Shown here: one piece after another, positions 57,666-64,000 of the stretch
Layout of the letters: every line of letters starts with the position of its first letter
Position numbering within the stretch: the stretch's first letter is position 1
Origin: Heterodera schachtii
Lineage: Eukaryota > Nematoda > Chromadorea > Rhabditida > Heteroderidae
Length of the DNA stretch: 64,000 nucleotides
Assembly (NCBI GenBank): GCA_023374025.1
Contig: SIJG01000016.1
Location: 1,467,642 to 1,531,641, forward strand
Reading direction: 5' to 3'
The notes under the pieces: model-generated
Told to the model about the DNA's origin: nothing
Databases searched by the model: none
Seen by the model: only the letters and a program-made list of their open reading frames with translations
Program-made: the position numbers and the translations under genes

Positions 57666-58359
57666 TTCTGCAGACCTCCAGCTATTTCTTTAAAATTCCT
57701 CAAAAACCAAATTTTCTCCAGTTTCCCTTTGCTGGAGGTCTGACTTTTCTACTTTTCTCTTCTCCAATCCAAATTCAATTGTCGTCTATCACTTTTACCC
57801 ATTTGACCTCATTTGATCTTTTCCTAATGTATTCATCTTTCGTCATTTTTTATCAACTATTTAAATCTAACGTGTAAGTGGTCACCCCTTCGTTAGATAT
57901 TTTATTTATTAATAAAGTCGAATTTCTTTAGTTTCTATTTTCTGTACATTCCATATTTTTTTTGGAATTTATTTAATTGCTTTTAAGGAAAAATTCAAAA
58001 AATGTAGTTTTGGCATAAAGCTCACTTTTTTATTTGGCGACTTTTTGAAGAAAAAATTTCATTTTCAGGATGAATTTTTTTCTTATTTTCATACCATTCA
58101 AAATTTTTCCACCTTCTGCCCACATATTCACTTGGATTTTCAAAATTTTAGCCAAGACTTATTTTGGTCGAAATCTGTTATAAAATTAACTTACTTTTAA
58201 AAAATTTCTCCGGTGGACCCTTTCCATAATTTTTTTTTGAAAATAATATTGCAAAAAGCATAGTGAAAACAATGCATAAATTAAAAAATTTTTAGTTTAG
58301 TTAACATCATTTTTCGCAATCACAAAGTAAGACAACATTGAGCTGCGAATTACCGCAAA
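57666..58359. other. Non-coding stretch after the LINE ORF1
   Basis: A pyrimidine-rich 57730-57880 with attaataaagtcg near 57910 resembles a LINE 3' UTR. The remainder is AT-rich with no gene or clear repeat. Confidence 0.35.
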
Positions 58360-58385
58360 ATGAACCGACGTTTAAAGAAAAAAAT
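58360..58385 (+). pseudogene. Orphan exon 1 of an F-box gene
   Basis: ATGAACCGACGTTTAAAGAA codes MNRRLKKK and meets a GTGAGA donor, as in the other family members. A ttgcag acceptor follows at about 58430, but the sequence after it is a repeat, not an F-box. Confidence 0.6.
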
Positions 58386-58491
58386 GTGAGAAATTTTTAA
58401 ATGATACAATTTTCGGCACTTTTGCAGTTTATTGGGCCCTTACGAAAAACCACAGGGGTGGAAGGGCTTTTGATGTAAAATCATTAGTAAG

Positions 58492-58549
58492 AACCCAACT
58501 CGTTCTGTGAAAAAAAAATTTGTCTAAAATCGCAGCACGAGTTGGGGTT
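58492..58549. repeat. 58-bp hairpin with AACCCAACTCGT ends
   Basis: A short relative of 28182-28294: AACCCAACTCGT at the left, ACGAGTTGGGGTT at the right. Confidence 0.6.
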
Positions 58550-58595
58550 CCTGGCTTTTGATTTGTAAATTTTCAAAATTTGCTCACCACTTTTG

Positions 58596-59064
58596 GGTAA
58601 TACTATAGATGGTACCCCCCCTTTTTGAAGAAAAATTTTTTTTGTTCTGAAAAGTCTTGGAAACATGTTTATGGGGGTTTTCAGGGTCGCTGATCACGAA
58701 TATGACCTTCATTTGGACCAATTTCGAATCCCGGACCCAAATTCGAACAAAAAGTCTAAAACTCAAAATTTTCGAAATTCTCACTTTTGTTCCTAAATTG
58801 ATTAAAACATGCTAAATTCGGTCACAAACCATTGGAATATCGAAGAATGGTCATTCTGTACAGCTACGAACATAAAAGTGAATTTCGAAAATTTTGAGTT
58901 TTAGACTTTTTGTTCGAATTTGGGTCCGGGATTCGAAATTGGTCCAAATGAAGGTCATATTCGTGATCAGCGACCCTGAAAACCCCCATAAACATGTTTC
59001 CAAGACTTTTCAGAACAAAAAAAATTTTTCTTCAAAAAGGGGGGGTACCATCTATAGTATTACC
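58596..59064. repeat. Near-perfect ~190-bp inverted repeat (hairpin element)
   Basis: 58596-58788 (ggtaatactatagatggtac ... aaaattttcgaaattc) is repeated inverted at about 58872-59064 with almost no mismatches; the loop is about 85 nt. On its right, 59070-59165 is an AACCCGGCAAA minisatellite ending acacccctg, which pairs with caggggtgg near 58452. So the whole may be one CAGGGGTG-ended element, about 58451-59175. Confidence 0.85.
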
Positions 59065-59313
59065 GAAATACCCGGCAAAAACCCGGCAAAAATTTTCAAA
59101 AACCCGGCAAAAACCCGGCACGGACCCCAAAAACCCGGCAAATGCCGGGTTTACCAGGTAAAATAACACCCCTGCAATGAAAAACTACGGAAACTGCTTT
59201 TTGAAATAATTTTTTTGCTGAGTTGATGAATTGTCGCTTTTTGGCTGAGTGACGAATCGTTGAGTTGACGAATCGTTGGCGCGCCGTGAGACCGACCATT
59301 TTCTCAAATATAG

Positions 59314-59600
59314 TTAATTTTCGTTGCTTTCATCCGCTTTTTCTTTTTCTTCTTCCGCTGGTGGCGACAATGGCCTAATAATTTTTTTAATTTTTCGACA
59401 AATCAAAATGAATTCTGTTTCGGAGTCTCACCCAATACAATTAATGCCATCCCAGAAAATAAATTTGACATTGTTCAAATTGTCATCCAAATTTTCGTCA
59501 TTTCCCATTGATTCGTCGCCGCCGTTTCCCCAACAATTATTGGACACCGTTTCAACAGCCAATTATGCTCGGATTCTTCCCACAATGTCAGCTTTAAGCT
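59314..59600 (-). pseudogene. F-box gene relic, exons 4-5 only
   Basis: 59600-59432 encodes the end of exon 4 (NWLLKRCPIIVGETAA, then after a one-base shift ENDENLDDNLNNVKF). 59374-59314 encodes the last exon (PLSPPAEEEKADESNEN-stop) with correct splice sites. Exons 1-3 are absent. It may be the lost 3' part of another minus-strand copy such as F-box gene 5. Confidence 0.75.
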
Positions 59601-60088
59601 ATAATTGCAAAAAAGGACTGCTTTTTAAATAAGAACTGTGATTTATTTGAACGGATTAATGTGAGCCGAGAGTGGACAATGTGAAAAAGGGAAAATTCTG
59701 CGATATATTTTCGTATAAAAATGCACTTTTCTTCCCCTCCTCTTCATTCCATTCCATTCATTCATTCTCCCTATATTTCCGATCATTTTGTTGCTGCGAA
59801 TGTCTTCAGCAGAAATTATGTACGTTTTTTTTTCACATTTCATTTGCTCAAATAATTGTGGCCAGAATTTGTGAGATTAAAATTTCAAAATCAATTTTGA
59901 AAGATTAGCTTTTTAGAGGCTAAAACTTCACATTTTACTTCTTCGTCTTTAATCTTTGACCATTTCATTGCTTTTTCCTTTCTTTCCATTAATTCATTCA
60001 TTTCCCCAATTCATTTCGTTCAGTTTGTGTGCCCTGTCTCTTATTCTGTTGGTCGAATGTGCCACCATTCTTTGGATCAATTTTGACC
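59601..60088. other. Upstream region of F-box gene 7
   Basis: No gene. Pyrimidine-rich with repeated cattcattcat and tttccttt motifs, resembling 46.40-46.86 kb. Probably the promoter region of the 60.1 kb gene. Confidence 0.4.
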
Positions 60089-61492
60089 ATGTCAAAAAAC
60101 GACTACGCCCTCACAAAGAAATGTAAATAAAATTGAAAATTTTGGAAATTTCGTAGAAATTCTTCAATTTTTCAGCTTTATCTGCAGCGACTGTTGGATT
60201 TTGGTGTTCGATTTTCTTGCGCCTTCTCAGCTCGGCCTCGAAATTGCACTGATCAACCGCCGTTTTAACTGCATCGTCGACGAACACTTCAAAACACGCA
60301 AATGGAAATTGGGCGGAATGCGAATTTGCCACGAAATTGGAGAGAATGGCACCAAACAAATGCAAATTGTCAATTCCGATGAAAATCCTTTGCCAATTCC
60401 GCAAATTCCGTTGTCGAACAAAGTCATCGGATTCAGACACATTCATATCTTGTAAAAATTGATTAAATTGGAATTTTTCGTCTAAATTTTCTGCTTTTCA
60501 GTTACATCGATCAAAATGCCATCGCATTTCTCCATCGTTTTCGCCGTATTTTCGCCTTTTCTTCAATTTACTTGGTCATCACTGAAAATGTTAGCGTTTC
60601 GGAATTTGTTTTGCTCAACGTTTTGCCAATGCTTCGCGACTCCATTGTTGTGATGCTTTTGAATACCATCGCTTTTCGCCGTTTCCGCCAATTGGCCCCG
60701 GCACTTCTCAGCGATTGTCCATCACTTCACACTGTCATTTTCAAAGATGCCATTCTCCCGGAATTTCCGGCCGAAGAAAGTGCCAATGCGACGGATGGTC
60801 AAGCGGTGGTTAAATGGCTGTTTACGCCTTGTCCGAACAGTCTGCCAAAGATGTTGAATTTCCGTGACTTTTCGGTGGATCAATGGTCGTCAACGATTGA
60901 ACAGCTCAAAGCGGTGGATTTTTCCCAACAATTTCATTTGTTTTTCTATGATTTTCGTCCCATTTTAGGCATTTTCCAATGCTTCTTCTCCGCTTACTTT
61001 TCGCATTCGCTTTCACTTTCCGTCGTCTTCTCCAATTGACTTTGTTGTGCCAATTGATCTGATCAACGAAGTGACTGGAGAGAAATTGATACTGGAAATT
61101 TACGAAAATGATTGTTGCCTCAAGCGTTGTCCAATTGGATGGGATGAGCAAAAGTGGGAAAGTGTGTGGGAAGAATTAAGTGCTCGACAGAACTCAATTG
61201 ACATTCGGATCAAAGATGGCGGATACGACGACGGGTGAACAAATTTAAAATGCTTACAAATTAATGATTTTATGAGTCCAATCGCCGACAATTTTGCTTA
61301 GAATTTGTGCTTAAATTGGTACCAAAAAGGTACGGTTTGTTTTGAAATGTACAGAATTAGGTAAAAAAAATCAAGGATAGTTAGTTGATTTGACTCATAA
61401 AATGCCATTGAAATTTGCAATGGAATAATCATCGTTTTTTCAGTCTTCTCGACGCCGCTTCTCCCGGACCGAGTGGTCAGCAGCAGAAATGA
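60089..61492 (+). CDS. F-box protein 7, second subfamily (~390 aa)
   Basis: Exons: 60089-60122 (tentative), 60176-60451, 60502-60913, 60969-61234, 61444-61492. F-box FICSDCWILVFDFLAPSQL, then LEIALINRRFNCIVDEHF and RKWKLGGMRI; exon 3 YIDQNAIAFLHRFRRIFAF, FRQLAPALLSDCPSL, LPEFPAEESANATDGQAVV and KWLFTPCPNSLPKML; exon 4 IDLINEVTGEKLILEIYEND, CLKRCPIGWDEQKWE and IDIRIKDGGYDDG; tail LLDAASPGPSGQQQK. Exons 2-5 are phase-consistent; the ATG at 60089 is one base out of phase with exon 2, so the true first exon or an indel remains open. The closest remembered cyst-nematode F-box proteins are of this type. Predicted SCF adaptor. Its relic is at 47.4 kb. Confidence 0.8.
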
Positions 61493-61768
61493 TTAATTAA
61501 TGAATTAATTGGCTGGTGTAATTATGTGATCGAAATGATGTTGGTGGCAATTTGCCATTTAAATATTTCCTAATTGTTTGTCTGTTTGTATTTGACCTTT
61601 GCTTTTTCGCAAATGCGTCCATTTCCATTGTATTTTATGTGTATATGTGAAATTCATTGTGAGTAATTAATTAATCGTTGATAAAATGGCTAATAATAAA
61701 AACGGTAAAAGCTACGCATATTTAGAAAATGATCAATAGGAATGCTTACCGCAAAACTTCCTGAAATT
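61493..61768. other. 3' flank of F-box gene 7
   Basis: About 275 bases, probably 3' UTR and spacer. I see no further feature before the MULE-like element. Confidence 0.4.
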
Positions 61769-61779
61769 CGCGACTTACC

Positions 61780-62831
61780 GGTCTACGTCAGTTGGGCCCT
61801 CACGATTGGGCCCCCACGTTTGGGCCCTCGCGTTTGGGCCCCACACGTTTGGGCCCCAGCACGTTTGGGCCCCAATCGTTTGGGCCCCAAATAAAAATTT
61901 TTCTATTTTCCAAAAATTCTTTATAAAAACTAACAAATTTTCTACAAGTATCTAATATCAATATTAAAAACATTTATCAAGGATTCATTGGTAATTGCAA
62001 GAAATGTTTTTCAAATACTCAATGACACGGGGAACGGTTAACATAATTTTGATCACTGAAGTTTTTGTGGGCAGCTTCTCAAAAAAAATAATTGTTCTGT
62101 CGTCATTGCTTAGCGTTCTCTCGTAGCATTCCAATCTTTGGCTTTGAAAAGCGGTTCAGTTCGCGACCCATCTTTGCGCGGACGTTCATCAACCTGAAAT
62201 TGTGGCATTTTTTATGACAATTTTGAAAGTTCAGGCGAACAGATGCTTTGAAGAGCAAAAGAGCGCATTACAGAAGGCTCTTCCATTTTCTCAACAGCAT
62301 GCCTTTTGGTGGCTGTCGTGATTTTTTGCGCAATGATGTGACTTGGATTCCGTTCACATATGTGTGGTATCGCCATGCGGATGAATTCATCTGGAAGTGA
62401 ATTCCAAATTCGTCCTTTGCATTTGTCGACACTGCTGTTCTTGAATTCCCATCGCCAAAATTTAGTTGTTCCATCGGCAGTTGTCTTGGTAAAGTGTAGA
62501 AATGTCCACCATGCTGTAGCTTTGGTCTATTTCATTTGGTGTCGATTTTGCTATTATACAGAATGTTTTTTATTCTTTAAAAAAGTTAGAACATAAAATT
62601 TTTAGAATTTGAAAATCGTATTGAGAACAAAATTTGATACAGATTGACCACTTTTATTTTTAATATTGATATTAGATACTTGTGGAAAATTTGTTAGTTT
62701 TTATAAAGAATTTTTGGAAATTTGAAAAAATTTTATTTGGGGCCCAAACGTGCTGGGGCCCAAACGTGTGGGGCCCAAACGTGAGGGCCCAAACGTGGGG
62801 GCCCAATCGTGAGGGCCCAACTGACGGGTTC
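61780..62831. mobile_element. Mutator-like foldback element with GGGCCC-rich arms
   Basis: Arms of about 175-185 bp (61780-61966 and 62660-62831) are inverted repeats starting ...CGTCAGTTGGGCCCTCACG and carrying five to seven tandem GGGCCCNNACGTTT units. The 11-mer cgcgacttacc abuts both ends (61769-61779, 62832-62842), matching the 9-11 bp duplications of MULEs. A FLYWCH-like fragment lies inside. Together these point to a non-autonomous MULE. Confidence 0.85.
62212..62506 (-). pseudogene. FLYWCH-type zinc-finger remnant inside the MULE
   Basis: The minus-strand frame reads WWTFLHFTKTTADGTTKFWR, then DKCKGRIWNSLPDEFIR and RNPSHIIAQKI, with a stop at 62212. The aromatic F..K...GTTKFWR followed by CKGRI is the core of FLYWCH fingers, which accompany MULE transposases. 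The first Cys position is Trp (FWRWE), so metal binding is probably lost. No transposase DDE domain is seen. Confidence 0.55.
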
Positions 62832-62842
62832 CGCGACTTACC

Positions 62843-64000
62843 CCCGAATTCGAAAACTCCGAGACACAAAATCCGACTTTTCAAAACATTCTCACACCCT
62901 TAAAAATCGATTAAAACTTTTTATAAATTAATTTTTAATGCGAGATTGATAAGAAAATATGAAAAAAAACTCGTTGAACAATTTTGTGCTCATTCAGTTG
63001 GACCTAACTGTTTTTCCAAAAAAATTTTCCCAGCCCCCTAGAATTTTGTTCGTCTTTTTCCGAGACGTTTGGTTGCAAAAGTTCTCATAATAAGTCTTGA
63101 AAGCTTTTCAGGCATTTTTTTATTGCGTTAATGAGCAGTTAATTAGAAAGGCCCGAAATCTGACCAATTTGGTGCACTCCGACGGACCCGTCTATCCCCG
63201 ACAAATGCCGATCGACCCCGACTTTTCCAACGGTGCTGGGACGTTAGTCAAAAAACCATCAAATAAAAATTTTTGTGTTTTGGGCATTAATCATCAAAAT
63301 GGGCGTTAGTCAAAAAACCATCAAATCAGACATTTGTCATTTTCATGTATTTTATCGGTTAATTATATAAAATCAATTAAATAATAAATTTAAATATTAT
63401 TAAATTCATAATAATAGTATTTTAATTTGAAAATTCATTTGATTAATGTAAAACCCATACATTGATTGATAAATTTAAAAATTTTTCCTCCTTTTCTCAT
63501 TCATACACACACCATCCCAGAAATGAGCTCCTGTACCAATAAAGATTTGCATGTGTGGCTCAGTGGTTTTTGTAAGATAGTAAAGGACAAAGGGAGGAGG
63601 TTCGAGTCCGCTGTGCAACATGAATATTTTTATTTATTTTTGTCCAAAAAATGAAAAAAGGACGATTTTTGGGAATTATTTTTGAATGTTTTTGCCAACC
63701 AAATTGTACAAACTTGGTATCATTCGAAAGCTCTTGTTGAGGAGAAGCTTTTTCTAAACAAAAGCTAGACATTTGGATGCATTAGAAAAAATTATGTGAC
63801 TTCAAAAGTTTATTTTTTGAATAACTTTTTAGCTGACCCTTTTTTTGCTTTTAAAAACCCTTATGTTTTGTTCGCAATTTTTTTCTCTACCCATATGCAA
63901 AGTCTGAAGCGGATTTAACATAGGACAAAAAAACTAAACATAGAAAAGTAATTCGGTTTTTCTCTATTAAAAGAGATAAAGAAATAGTACGCCAAAATGA
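62843..64000. other. Terminal gene-free kilobase
   Basis: No supported gene. 63170-63230 has a ccccgacaaatgccgatcgac block resembling 26740-26790. The last 20 bases repeat the agaaatagtacgccaaa motif seen at about 17190. One tRNA-like promoter sequence is listed separately. Confidence 0.4.
63556..63609 (+). other. tRNA-like A and B boxes (possible SINE head)
   Basis: TGGCTCAGTGG (63556-63566) and GGTTCGAGTCC (63599-63609) match the pol III A and B boxes at tRNA spacing. Acceptor and T stems pair poorly (only about five consistent acceptor pairs), so a tRNA pseudogene or tRNA-derived SINE is likelier than a functional tRNA. Confidence 0.4.

Noticed and set aside
58584..59166. Two proteins with identical sequence on opposite strands
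   Set aside because: They are produced by the inverted repeat; composition is not protein-like and no homologue family is recognised.
62672..62903. WGPN-repeat peptides in both directions
   Set aside because: Translations of the GGGCCC arm repeats of the MULE-like element.

Overview
The window is AT-rich nuclear DNA of a nematode, most likely a plant-parasitic tylenchid of the cyst-nematode group (Heterodera/Globodera-like). Three things point there. Genes are split by short GT-AG introns. Three different nematode chemoreceptor families (Srt, Sre and Srsx-like) occur. A cluster of divergent F-box proteins resembles, from memory, a family greatly expanded in cyst nematodes. The genus is inferred; no rRNA, mitochondrial or other taxonomic marker is present.

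Layout. 0-2.6 kb: a 1.76 kb GC-rich foldback element and a small MITE. 3.4-7.1 kb: an Srt chemoreceptor gene (minus) with repeat elements in its introns. 7.1-11 kb: repeats only. 11.0-13.6, 17.4-19.4 and 23.5-26.6 kb: three minus-strand paralogues encoding signal peptide - low-complexity/coiled region - transmembrane helix - RING-H2 proteins. The first is intact. The second has a one-base phase conflict. The third has a one-base frameshift in a homopolymer. A last-exon relic of a fourth lies at 37.2 kb. 27-33 kb: gene-poor, with a minisatellite of about 21 units and an unexpanded sister copy. 34.3-35.7 kb: intact Sre receptor (plus). 38.0-39.2 kb: intact Srsx-like receptor (minus). 39.5-41.5 kb: a repeat element, a minisatellite and a duplicated Sre exon fragment.

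42.2-61.5 kb is an F-box gene cluster. It holds three genes with consistent or near-consistent structures (42.3 kb plus, 52.6 kb plus, 60.1 kb plus), one complete but for its last short exon (55.6-56.8 kb minus), one truncated (44.7 kb plus), one pseudogene with two frameshifts (50.9-52.3 kb minus) and several exon relics. The cluster is broken up by a dead CR1/Jockey-like LINE (48.1-50.2 kb), an intact LINE-type ORF1 (57.0 kb), foldback elements and MITEs. 61.8-62.8 kb is a Mutator-like foldback element with GGGCCC-rich arms and a FLYWCH-like remnant. The last kilobase holds no gene I can support.

Taken together, the genes belong to two rapidly evolving nematode gene classes. One is chemosensory receptors. 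The other is ubiquitin-pathway specificity factors: membrane RING-H2 proteins, and F-box proteins that would act in SCF ligases. Both classes show tandem duplication and exon loss. Several hAT-type elements with near-perfect 8-bp target duplications, plus a dispersed hairpin motif around GGCGGTGCCGATAGGCGCC, account for much of the intergenic DNA. Exon coordinates come from reading splice sites and phases by eye and have no transcript support.
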